From contig JACKKV010000008.1 in the NCBI GenBank assembly GCA_024236235.1, positions 29,681 to 93,680 of the forward strand: 64,000 bases of DNA. The letters are read 5' to 3'. The notes under the pieces are model-generated. The model was given only the letters and a program-made list of their open reading frames with translations, was not told the DNA's origin and did not search any database. Below, piece by piece: positions 51,416 to 59,361 of this stretch. This stretch comes from Novosphingobium sp. GTDB lineage: Bacteria; Pseudomonadota; Alphaproteobacteria; Sphingomonadales; Sphingomonadaceae. The number at the start of each line of letters is the position of its first letter. Within the stretch, counting starts at the first letter, position 1. The translations under genes were made by a program, and so were the position numbers.

Positions 51416-51718
51416 TCAGGCGTCGGGGAACGAGGCAAGGAAAGCACGCAATTTGCGCAGGATCGCGGGGTCGCCGGGCGCTGAATCCAGTGCCTCTTCC
51501 GCAAGATCGATCAGCGTTTCGGCATGAAAGCTGGCGCCCAGTCCCTTCAGCCGCATCGCCGAGACGTTCCAGTTGCCGTCACAGCGCGCACGACCAAGCA
51601 GATCGACCTGATGGGCAAGGCTGTCGCGAAAGGCCATGCGCAGCTCCTGCAGCAGCGCCGCATCGTCGCCCGCTGCGGCGGCAAGTGTTGCATCAAGGGC
51701 ACCGCTTTCGAAAGCCAT
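51416..51718 (-). CDS. HPt-like protein lacking the phospho-histidine
   Basis: A 100-residue, all-helical protein with the size and pattern of a histidine-phosphotransfer domain. The conserved core that normally reads AHxLKG appears as AMRLKGLGASFHAE, with Met55 at the phosphorylated-His position while Leu-Lys-Gly is kept. A nearby His65 is not at the canonical place. It might bind a receiver domain without carrying phosphate. ATG at 51718. First gene of the four-gene minus-strand run and divergent from the coiled-coil gene. Confidence 0.78.
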   Translation of the reverse strand: MAFESGALDATLAAAAGDDAALLQELRMAFRDSLAHQVDLLGRARCDGNWNVSAMRLKGLGASFHAETLIDLAEEALDSAPGDPAILRKLRAFLASFPDA

Positions 51719-51741
51719 CCACTCGGCTTACCGCATTGAGG

Positions 51742-51756
51742 TTAATGTGGGGTTTA
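51742..51756. promoter_or_regulatory. Possible CtrA-like site in the divergent gap
   Basis: TTAA-TGTGGGG-TTTA lies in the 57-base gap between the HPt-like gene and the 876-residue coiled-coil gene. One mismatch to the CtrA consensus TTAA-N7-TTAA. Positioned to influence both divergent genes. Confidence 0.42.
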
Positions 51757-51775
51757 TCACTGCCGGAATCATGGT

Positions 51776-54406
51776 ATGTTCCAATTCATGGGGGAAAAAC
51801 GCCACATCATTCCCATCAGGGACGACAGCGATGCAGAGACCGCGCAGGCAACTGCTGCGCGCGAGGAAGAGGTGCTCGCTCTCGATGAAAGCTGGGAAGC
51901 AGATGCAGATTGGGAAGTTGATTCATCTGCCCGACGCTTTGACTGGCTGCCGCCCGCGCTGGCAGGGCTGGCAGTCGCAGGCTGGACAGGTATCTATGCG
52001 TGGACCTTGCGCGATGCGTTGTTGGCTGGCGGGACGGTCGAGCAATGGATCGACCGGGTAAGCCAATGGTCCATGCCGGTGCTGCTCATCCTCGTGCTAT
52101 GGCTTGTGGCGATGCGCAGCAGCCGGCGCGAAGCATCGCGCTTTGCCGATGCCGCGCAGGCGCTGTCAGCCGAATCCGCGCGGCTTGAAGATCGTTTGGT
52201 CGCCGTCAACCGCGAATTGAGCCTTGCCCGGGACTTCATCGCCGCCCAGTCGCGTGATCTTGATACGTTGGGCCGCGTCGCGGGGGATCGTCTGTCGGAA
52301 CATGCTGACCGCCTCTCGGCCCTGATTCACGAAAACGGATACCAGATCGATTCTATTGCAAGTGTCAGCAGTACCGCACTTGAAAACATGGAAAAGCTGC
52401 GCGGCCAGCTTCCGGTCGTGTCCAATTCCGCGCGCGACGTCACCAATCAGATCGGAAATGCCGGACGCACCGCGCAGGGACAGCTTCAGGAACTGGTGAG
52501 CGGATTTCACCGCCTCAACGAATTTGGCGAGGCGAGCGAGCGGCAGGTGCAGTCACTGCGGGTCAAGGTCGATGCTGCGCTCGCCGCGTTTGAAACTCAG
52601 GCGGGGAAGCTGGACAGTATCGCCTCAGAACGGTTTACGGCCCTGAGCGAGCGGAGCGAGGCTTTCCGTGCGGAACTTGACGGGCAGGAGGTCGAGGCAC
52701 TGGCCGCGATCCGCCGGCGCGCCGACGCATTGCTGGGCGAACTGGAAGAAGCGCGCACGGCGCTCAGCCAGCAGGAGGAAGAGAGCCTTATCGCGCTGCG
52801 TGCGCGGGTGCATGTCCTGCGTGACGAAGGCGCAAGAATCGCGGGCGATGTTGCCCGGGGGTCGGATGCTGCGCTCGCCAACTGGAAGGAAGCGCTTTCC
52901 ACCCTCGAAAGCGATCTGCTGGCCGCATCCGAAGAAGCGGGCCGCATCGATGCAGGCATGCGCGAGGCGGCCACGCTGCGCTGCGCGGTTCTGACCGAAG
53001 AAGCGGCCAAGGCCGAGGCAGTGATTGCCGAACTGGCGCGCAAGGCCGCCGAAGGGGTCAAGGCACGCAGTCAGGAAATCACCGCTCAGGAAGAAGCCGC
53101 GCTCAACCGCATGGAAGAACGACTTGCTCGGCTCGATACCGCACTTGCTGAACGGGGCGCTGCGCAGCTCGCTTCCGGTGCCGAATTTTCCGACCGGGTC
53201 GAAGTCCTGGCCACGCGCCTTGGGACGCTGGCCGCGCAGGTCGAACAGATCGCAGCGCAAGGTGAGGAGACACAGCAAGGACTCGGTGCGGGGATCGAGG
53301 CACTGGCAACGCAGCTTTCCCGCACAGGGGACGCTTTGCGCGGTACCGATCATCAGGTCGCCGAACTGACGGACGCCAGCGTGCGCTTGCTGGAACTTAT
53401 CCAGGCGAGCGCACAGCACAGCAGCGCCGATCTTCCGGCAGCCATGGCCACGGCGGAATTGCGCCTGTCCACACTCAACCGCAATGTCGAGGCGATCGAC
53501 CATGTACTTGAGGAAGCTGCGGCGAAGGGCGAAGCGCTTGCCGGTTTCGTCGCTTCGGCCCAGCAGGCAAGCGAAGCGGCGATGGAGCAGACCGGCCAGA
53601 CGCATGGCAAGTTGTCAGCCGGGTTCGAGCAGAACGCTTCCCAGATCACTACGCTGCAAGCGCAGCTTGAGACCCTGGCAGCACGCAGCTCTGAACTGAC
53701 TGCCAGCACGCAGGAAGAATTGCGCGCCGCACTTTCCTCACTCGAAGAGGCTAGTCGCACGTTGATCACCGAACTCGGCTCAGGCAGCGCGGCGGCTGTC
53801 GAACAATTGGCAAGCAGGCTTGGCACGGAAACCGCCGAGGCGCTGGACCGGATGATCGAAGCCAAAGGCGCAGAGGCGGTTCGCAAACTTGAACTCGCAG
53901 CCACTGAAGCGGCGGAACGCGGCCGCGAGACGGCGGTGCAACTGCGCGACCAGATGGCGCGGCTGGACGAGTTGGCAGGGCATCTGGAACGGCGCGTGGC
54001 GCATGCACGCGAGAAAGCGGAAGAAAAGGTTAGTAACGACTTCGCCCGCCGGGTTGCGCTGATTTCGGAATCCCTCAATTCCAATGCGATCGACATCGCC
54101 AAGGCGCTGTCCAACGAGGTTACGGACACGGCCTGGGCGGCCTATCTGAAAGGCGACCGCGGCATATTCACCCGGCGCGCGGTACGCCTCCTCGATTCCT
54201 CGGAAAGCCGGGCTATTGCCGAGATATACGAGAACGATCCGGATTTCCGCGAACATGTCAGTCGCTACGTCCACGATTTCGAAGCCATGCTGCGTGAACT
54301 GCTCTCGACGCGCGATGGTCACGCGCTCAGCGTGACGCTGCTGTCATCGGATATGGGCAAGCTCTATGTCGCGCTCGCTCATGCCATCGAACGCCTGCGC
54401 GACTGA
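51776..54406 (+). CDS. Large coiled-coil membrane protein, TipN-like architecture
   Basis: An 876-residue protein: an acidic N-terminal tail of about 55 residues, two membrane helices (about 58-78 and 98-113), a coiled coil spanning about 120-780 with abundant Ala/Glu/Gln heptads, and a compact C-terminal domain (about 780-876) with FREHVSRYVHDFEAMLREL and TLLSSDMGKLYVALAHAIE. Length and layout are very close to Caulobacter TipN (about 888 residues, two N-terminal helices, large coiled coil), a new-pole polarity factor. Homology is inferred from architecture, not alignment. ATG 51788 is an alternative start. No ATPase motif is present. Confidence 0.72.
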   Translation: MFQFMGEKRHIIPIRDDSDAETAQATAAREEEVLALDESWEADADWEVDSSARRFDWLPPALAGLAVAGWTGIYAWTLRDALLAGGTVEQWIDRVSQWSMPVLLILVLWLVAMRSSRREASRFADAAQALSAESARLEDRLVAVNRELSLARDFIAAQSRDLDTLGRVAGDRLSEHADRLSALIHENGYQIDSIASVSSTALENMEKLRGQLPVVSNSARDVTNQIGNAGRTAQGQLQELVSGFHRLNEFGEASERQVQSLRVKVDAALAAFETQAGKLDSIASERFTALSERSEAFRAELDGQEVEALAAIRRRADALLGELEEARTALSQQEEESLIALRARVHVLRDEGARIAGDVARGSDAALANWKEALSTLESDLLAASEEAGRIDAGMREAATLRCAVLTEEAAKAEAVIAELARKAAEGVKARSQEITAQEEAALNRMEERLARLDTALAERGAAQLASGAEFSDRVEVLATRLGTLAAQVEQIAAQGEETQQGLGAGIEALATQLSRTGDALRGTDHQVAELTDASVRLLELIQASAQHSSADLPAAMATAELRLSTLNRNVEAIDHVLEEAAAKGEALAGFVASAQQASEAAMEQTGQTHGKLSAGFEQNASQITTLQAQLETLAARSSELTASTQEELRAALSSLEEASRTLITELGSGSAAAVEQLASRLGTETAEALDRMIEAKGAEAVRKLELAATEAAERGRETAVQLRDQMARLDELAGHLERRVAHAREKAEEKVSNDFARRVALISESLNSNAIDIAKALSNEVTDTAWAAYLKGDRGIFTRRAVRLLDSSESRAIAEIYENDPDFREHVSRYVHDFEAMLRELLSTRDGHALSVTLLSSDMGKLYVALAHAIERLRD

Positions 54407-54420
54407 ACTGATCGGATTAG

Positions 54421-54720
54421 TCAGCGGTAGAAGTCCGGCTCTGATTGCTCGCCAGGCGGTTGACCGAAGACATTGATATCCTTCACCGTGACCCAGCCTC
54501 GCTCGTAATTGACAACAAACAGGGCAGTCAGCACCCCTGCCAGGATTGAAGCGAACAGTGCGAGGCGACGCGGGCGGAAATTGGCGGGTGCGCTGTCGGC
54601 CTGCCCAGGGATTTTCTCAATTCCAGCCTCGTCGTGAGTTCTGACGCCAAAGGGCAGCAATACAAACGCGCTCATCACCCAGAACAGACTGTAAATCGCA
54701 AGGGCCGAAGTCCACTTCAT
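54421..54720 (-). CDS. DUF1467-family membrane protein
   Basis: A 99-residue protein with two hydrophobic helices (about 5-25 and 52-72). It starts MKWTSALAIYSLFWVMSAF and continues VLLPFGVRTHDEAG, the block diagnostic of DUF1467. Function unknown. Found next to RNase J in many alphaproteobacteria. Its ATG overlaps the RNase J stop by ATGA. Confidence 0.9.
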   Translation of the reverse strand: MKWTSALAIYSLFWVMSAFVLLPFGVRTHDEAGIEKIPGQADSAPANFRPRRLALFASILAGVLTALFVVNYERGWVTVKDINVFGQPPGEQSEPDFYR

Positions 54721-56372
54721 CGCCGCCCCTCTTCCGCCAGCACAACCTTGACCTGCGCCTTCTTGCCTGACCAGCGTTGCGCCGCCCGGCGCGTGGCAAG
54801 ACGGGCAGCTTCGACGACCGCATCCCGATCCTTAAGTGCGCTGCCATTCAGTTTACCCAGGGCCTTGACCACGTCACTTTCGGCCTCGGCCACGAAATCA
54901 TCGTAATCCTCGTCAAGCGGCAGGCCGATGCCCGTCACCTGCGCATGCTTGCGATTGTGCACCACAGTCAGCACGACACCATCGCGAGCCATGCGGCGGC
55001 GCATGGTTATCGCCTCGCCATCGGCGGGCACGATGATATCGCCGTCCAGCACCAAACGACCGCTGCGCACCTCGGCCAGTTTGCCGGGTTTACCGGGCGC
55101 AAGCCGCACGATATCGCCATTCTTCTGGTTCACCGCCTTTGGAATGCCTGCTGCAAGGCCAAGCCTGCCCTGCTCGCGCATGTGGCGAATTTCACCATGC
55201 ACGGGCACGAGCACTTCGGGTCGCAACCAGCCATACAGTGCCTGCAATTCTGGACGTCCGGGGTGGCCTGATACATGAATCATCCCCTGCCGGTCAGTCA
55301 CCATCACGATCCCGCGATCGGCCAGCAGGTTCTGAATGCGGCCAATGGCCAGTTCGTTGCCTGGAATCTGGCGGCTGGAAAACACGATCACATCGCCTGA
55401 GGTGAGTTCGATGGGGTGATTGCCTTCCGCCATGCGGGCAAGCGCGGCGCGCGGTTCCCCTTGCCCGCCGGTTGCCACGATCAAAACTTCGTCGCGCGGC
55501 AGTTGCATCGCCCGGTCGAAATCGATCACATCGGGAAAATGCGCGAGATAGCCATTGTTCTGCCCGACATCGATGATCCGTTCCAGCGAGCGCCCTGCGA
55601 CACAGAGCTGTCGTCCGGTGGCCTTGGCGATTTCACCAAGGGTTTGCAGACGCGCGACATTGGATGCGAAAGTGGTGACGACCACCCGCCTGCCACTATG
55701 GCGCGAAACCTCTTCCAGCAGGCCCGCGTAAACCGCCCCTTCCGAACCTGACGCTTGCGGATTGAAGACATTGGTGGAATCGCACACCAGCGCCAGAATG
55801 CCTTCATCGCCCAGAGCGCAAAGTTCCGCTTCTGTCGCGGGTTCGCCTACCAGCGGTTCATCATCCAGTTTCCAGTCGCCGCTATGAAAGACGCGCCCGT
55901 ATGGCGTATCGATCAGCAGCGCGTTCCCTTCGGCAATGGAATGCGCCAGCGGGACATAGGAAATATCGAACGGGCCGAGCGCGAAACTGTCGTCACCGTC
56001 AATCACGTTCAGTTCCACATCACCTGCGATCCCCGCCTCTTCGAGCTTGAGCCGGATGAGATCAGCGGTGAACGGGGTGGCATAGAGCGGCACGCCTAGG
56101 TCAGCAGCGAAATAAGGCACCGCGCCGATATGATCCTCATGCCCGTGAGTCAGCACGATCCCGACAAGATCATCCAACCGTTCTTCGATGAATTCGAGAT
56201 CCGCGAACACCAGCTCGATTCCGGGATATTCGTTGGCGCCGAAAGTCATACCCAGATCGACCATCAGCCATTTGCCATCGCAACCATAGAGATTGACATT
56301 CATGCCAATCTCGCCCGATCCGCCAAGGGCCAGGAACAGCAACTCGTTTTCGGGGGTAAAATCCTTTTTCAC
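54717..56372 (-). CDS. rnj: Ribonuclease J
   Basis: Metallo-beta-lactamase/beta-CASP exo- and endoribonuclease for mRNA turnover and rRNA maturation, 551 residues. Zinc ligands are in THGHEDHIGAVPYF, GDWKLDDEP supplies another Asp, and beta-CASP motifs GGQGEPRAALARMAEG and HVSGHPGRPEL follow. Start is GTG at 56372 within the coaX stop (GTGA). Complete and typical in length. Confidence 0.95.
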   Translation of the reverse strand: MKKDFTPENELLFLALGGSGEIGMNVNLYGCDGKWLMVDLGMTFGANEYPGIELVFADLEFIEERLDDLVGIVLTHGHEDHIGAVPYFAADLGVPLYATPFTADLIRLKLEEAGIAGDVELNVIDGDDSFALGPFDISYVPLAHSIAEGNALLIDTPYGRVFHSGDWKLDDEPLVGEPATEAELCALGDEGILALVCDSTNVFNPQASGSEGAVYAGLLEEVSRHSGRRVVVTTFASNVARLQTLGEIAKATGRQLCVAGRSLERIIDVGQNNGYLAHFPDVIDFDRAMQLPRDEVLIVATGGQGEPRAALARMAEGNHPIELTSGDVIVFSSRQIPGNELAIGRIQNLLADRGIVMVTDRQGMIHVSGHPGRPELQALYGWLRPEVLVPVHGEIRHMREQGRLGLAAGIPKAVNQKNGDIVRLAPGKPGKLAEVRSGRLVLDGDIIVPADGEAITMRRRMARDGVVLTVVHNRKHAQVTGIGLPLDEDYDDFVAEAESDVVKALGKLNGSALKDRDAVVEAARLATRRAAQRWSGKKAQVKVVLAEEGRR

Positions 56373-57169
56373 GCGCGCTGCGCCTGTGCAGCCAGCAGGG
56401 CGAGTCCTTCAAGCGTCAGTTCCGTATCGACCGCATCGAAGATCCGGGTATGTTCGTCAAACAGCACCGCCAAACCGCCTGTCGCAATTACTTTTGCGGG
56501 GCGACCGATTTCACTGCGCATGCGAGCGATCAGCCCTTCCATCATCGCCACATAGCCCCAGAACACGCCAATCAGCATCTGGTCTTCGGTGTTGCGACCG
56601 ATAACGCTGGTGGAACGAGGTGCCTCAATCGCAATGCGCGGCAATTTGGCGGTATTGCCCACCAGCGCATCAAGCGAAAGATTGATTCCCGGTGCAATGA
56701 TGCCGCCTTTGTAAGCGCCGTTGAAATCAACCGCGTCGAAAGTGGTGGCAGTGCCGAAATCGACCACGATCAGATCGCCGCCATATTTGGCATGCGCCGC
56801 GATGGTATTAACTGCCCGGTCCGCGCCCAGGCTGCGGGGTTCCTCGATATCGATTTCGAAGCGATAGGACGCCGCCCCTTCGCCCGCAATGATCGGTTCG
56901 ACGCCAAAGTACTTGTCCGCCAGCACCTGCAAATTGTGAATCGCACGCGGCACGACCGATGCAATGATAACCTGATCGATTGTCTCAGCCGAATGGCCTT
57001 CGATCTTGAGCAACTGCATCAGCCATACCGCATATTCATCACCGGTGCGGCGCGGATCAGTCGCGATCCGCCAGCGCGCCTTGATCATCCCCGCCTTGCC
57101 CGTTGTAGATCCAGGTTCAAACAGGGCAAAAACAACATTTGTGTTGCCGGCATCGATAACGAGCAGCAT
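56369..57169 (-). CDS. coaX: Type III pantothenate kinase
   Basis: First step of coenzyme A synthesis, ATP-dependent and not inhibited by CoA. The 266-residue ASKHA-fold protein has the phosphate loop VIDAGNTNVVFALF, GADRAVNTIAA, VVDFGTATTFD and the GGIIAPGI block. The frame opens with TTG at 57184, but the ATG at 57169 is preceded by AAGGAA at proper spacing and gives the standard start. In the conserved birA-coaX-rnj order. Confidence 0.94.
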   Translation of the reverse strand: MLLVIDAGNTNVVFALFEPGSTTGKAGMIKARWRIATDPRRTGDEYAVWLMQLLKIEGHSAETIDQVIIASVVPRAIHNLQVLADKYFGVEPIIAGEGAASYRFEIDIEEPRSLGADRAVNTIAAHAKYGGDLIVVDFGTATTFDAVDFNGAYKGGIIAPGINLSLDALVGNTAKLPRIAIEAPRSTSVIGRNTEDQMLIGVFWGYVAMMEGLIARMRSEIGRPAKVIATGGLAVLFDEHTRIFDAVDTELTLEGLALLAAQAQRA

Positions 57170-57180
57170 CAGTGTTTCCT

Positions 57181-57894
57181 TCAAAGCTCTACGTCGGCGG
57201 CGTGAATGACACGGGTGGCGCCATCCGCCAAGCGCAAGCGTAATGCGCCGCCAGGGTCGAGGCCGGCAAATTCGCCGTCCATGATCCCGCCACCAGGTGC
57301 AATAACCCGCAGCGGTGTGCCTACAGGATGCGCGGCGGCTGTCCAGCGGCGAAGCAGCAGGTCCAGACCGAACTGGCGCCAGCGCTCCACTTCGCTGGCG
57401 AAGTAATCGGCAAGACGCGCGGCGAATGCATCTGGCGTGGGCACCTCGCCCGCCTGTTGCAGGCTGGTCGTCGCGCGCCCGGCGATCACGGGGGCAGTGG
57501 CAAGATTCACCCCGATCCCCGCAACGATGGCCCCTTCAACGCCTTCGAGCAGCATCCCCGCGATCTTGCCCCCCCCGACCAGCAGGTCATTGGGCCACTT
57601 GAGCACTGCGGCAGACGCATCGGGCAGGTATGCGACAACCGCATCGCGAACGGCCAGACCGGCAACCAGCGCCAGACTTTGTGCGGGCGGATCACCTGGT
57701 CCCGGCTGCACGAGCGTGGAGCCCATGAAATTGCCTGCACCGTCAAACCATGTGCGCCCTTCGCGGCCCCGGCCCGCCGTCTGTCGCCTTGCAACCAGCC
57801 AGAAGCCTTCCGCCAGCGGACCGCCCGCCAGCAGGCGAGCCTTGAGGTCGGCATTGGTGGAACCGGTTTCGGAAAGGAATTCGATCCGGGTCAA
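57181..57894 (-). CDS. birA: Biotin--[acetyl-CoA-carboxylase] ligase
   Basis: Attaches biotin to the carboxylase carrier protein. The 237-residue protein has the biotin/ATP loop GRGREGRTW and KWPNDLLVGGGKIAGML, with a short C-terminal SH3-like domain. It lacks the N-terminal helix-turn-helix of E. coli BirA, so it is not a repressor. The start seems to be TTG at 57894, just after the nuoN stop (TGAGCATTG). Follows the nuo operon, as in other alphaproteobacteria. Confidence 0.92.
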   Translation of the reverse strand: MTRIEFLSETGSTNADLKARLLAGGPLAEGFWLVARRQTAGRGREGRTWFDGAGNFMGSTLVQPGPGDPPAQSLALVAGLAVRDAVVAYLPDASAAVLKWPNDLLVGGGKIAGMLLEGVEGAIVAGIGVNLATAPVIAGRATTSLQQAGEVPTPDAFAARLADYFASEVERWRQFGLDLLLRRWTAAAHPVGTPLRVIAPGGGIMDGEFAGLDPGGALRLRLADGATRVIHAADVEL

Positions 57895-57897
57895 TGC

Positions 57898-59361
57898 TCA
57901 GGCGGCGAACAGCAGCGCAGCGGCGGCCTTGTCGGCAAGCGAGCCAAGCCAGCGGGTCAGCAGATAGCCCAATGGAGAGATGAAAATTGCCGAGACAGCC
58001 AGCAGCGCCCAGTGGATCCAGTCACTCTTGCCGTGAGCCTTGTCTGCCGGTTCATCGAAATACATGATCTTGACGATCTTGAGGTAGTAGAACGCACCGA
58101 TCACTGATGCTGCGATGCCGATAGCTGCCAGCGCGATCATGTCCGCCTGGACCGCCGCCTGGAAAACCACGAACTTGCCCCAGAAGCCGAACAGCGGCGG
58201 GATGCCCGCAAGGCTGAACATGACGGCGGCGAGGCACAGCGCCAGCAGCGGCTGCGTGCGAGACAGGCCGGCGATGTCTGCGATTGCTTCCACCGCTTCC
58301 CCATCGGCATCCCTGAGCATCAGCACCGCAACAAAACCGCCTACTGACATGGCGACATAAATCGCCAGATAGACGAGCATCGCCGAAGCGCCCGCCTGCG
58401 TTGCGGTGGCCAGCCCGATCAGGATAAAGCCGACATTGTTGATCGAGGAATAGGCGAGCAGCCGCTTGATATTGACCTGCCCGATGGCGCCAAGCGCGCC
58501 AACCACGATCGATGCCAGCGCGGCAAAGATGATCACCTGCTGCCAGGCCGATGCCTGCGTGCCGAACGCGTCCATCGCTACGCGCATGGTGAGGCCAACG
58601 GCGGCCACCTTAGGCGCGGTGGCGAAGAAGGTCGTGACCGGGGTGGGCGCGCCTTCATAAACGTCGGGCGTCCACATGTGGAAAGGAACCGCAGCGATCT
58701 TGAAGGCCAGGCCTGCCAGCATGAAAATCACGCCGAACAGGGCGCCGGTCGAAAGCCCGCCGGCCAGGGCCGTGCGGATGCCTTCAAAGGCGGTCGTGCC
58801 GGTAAAGCCGTAGGTCAGGCTCATCCCGAACAGCAGAATGCCGCTGGCCAGCGCGCCCAGCACGAAATATTTGAGCCCTGCTTCGGCCGAGCGTTCATCC
58901 GTCCGCAGAAACGCGGCCAGCACATAGGCGGACAGGCTGTTCAGTTCGAGGCCGATGTAAAGCGTCAGCAGATCGCCTGCCGACACCATAAGCCCCATGC
59001 CCAGTACCGCGAACAGCACCAGCACCGGATACTCTGCGCGCATCGCGCCGTGGCGTTCAAAAAAGGCCGGGGCGACCAGCAGCGCGGCACCGCCTGCGGC
59101 ATAGATCAGCAGTTTGGCAAAGCTGGCGAATGCGTCAGCCCTGAACTGCCCGCCAAAGGCCACTGTATCCGGCCCCATCGCCGCTGTGCACAGGACCGGC
59201 GCCACCATGAAGGCGCAGACGGCCAGCACCGCAACGGCGGCGTAGGAAACAAGGCGGCTCGCCCCGTCGCCCATCCATGCACCGGCCAGCAGCAGAACCA
59301 GCCCTGCAACTGACAGCAGGATTTCCGGCGCGATCAGCGCAAGGGAAGCGGTAAAGTCCAT
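57898..59361 (-). CDS. nuoN: NADH-quinone oxidoreductase subunit N
   Basis: Antiporter-like proton-pumping subunit of respiratory complex I, 487 residues and about 14 membrane helices. The conserved Glu of helix 5 is in YIGLELNSLSAYVLA, and the broken-helix Lys region is in GQVNIKRLLAYSSINNVG. TGATG overlap with nuoM. Last nuo gene before birA. Confidence 0.95.
   Translation of the reverse strand: MDFTASLALIAPEILLSVAGLVLLLAGAWMGDGASRLVSYAAVAVLAVCAFMVAPVLCTAAMGPDTVAFGGQFRADAFASFAKLLIYAAGGAALLVAPAFFERHGAMRAEYPVLVLFAVLGMGLMVSAGDLLTLYIGLELNSLSAYVLAAFLRTDERSAEAGLKYFVLGALASGILLFGMSLTYGFTGTTAFEGIRTALAGGLSTGALFGVIFMLAGLAFKIAAVPFHMWTPDVYEGAPTPVTTFFATAPKVAAVGLTMRVAMDAFGTQASAWQQVIIFAALASIVVGALGAIGQVNIKRLLAYSSINNVGFILIGLATATQAGASAMLVYLAIYVAMSVGGFVAVLMLRDADGEAVEAIADIAGLSRTQPLLALCLAAVMFSLAGIPPLFGFWGKFVVFQAAVQADMIALAAIGIAASVIGAFYYLKIVKIMYFDEPADKAHGKSDWIHWALLAVSAIFISPLGYLLTRWLGSLADKAAAALLFAA

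Noticed and set aside
52625..53605. 326-codon minus-strand frame inside the TipN-like gene
   Set aside because: Explained by the repetitive Ala/Glu/Gln codon pattern of the coiled coil read on the other strand.
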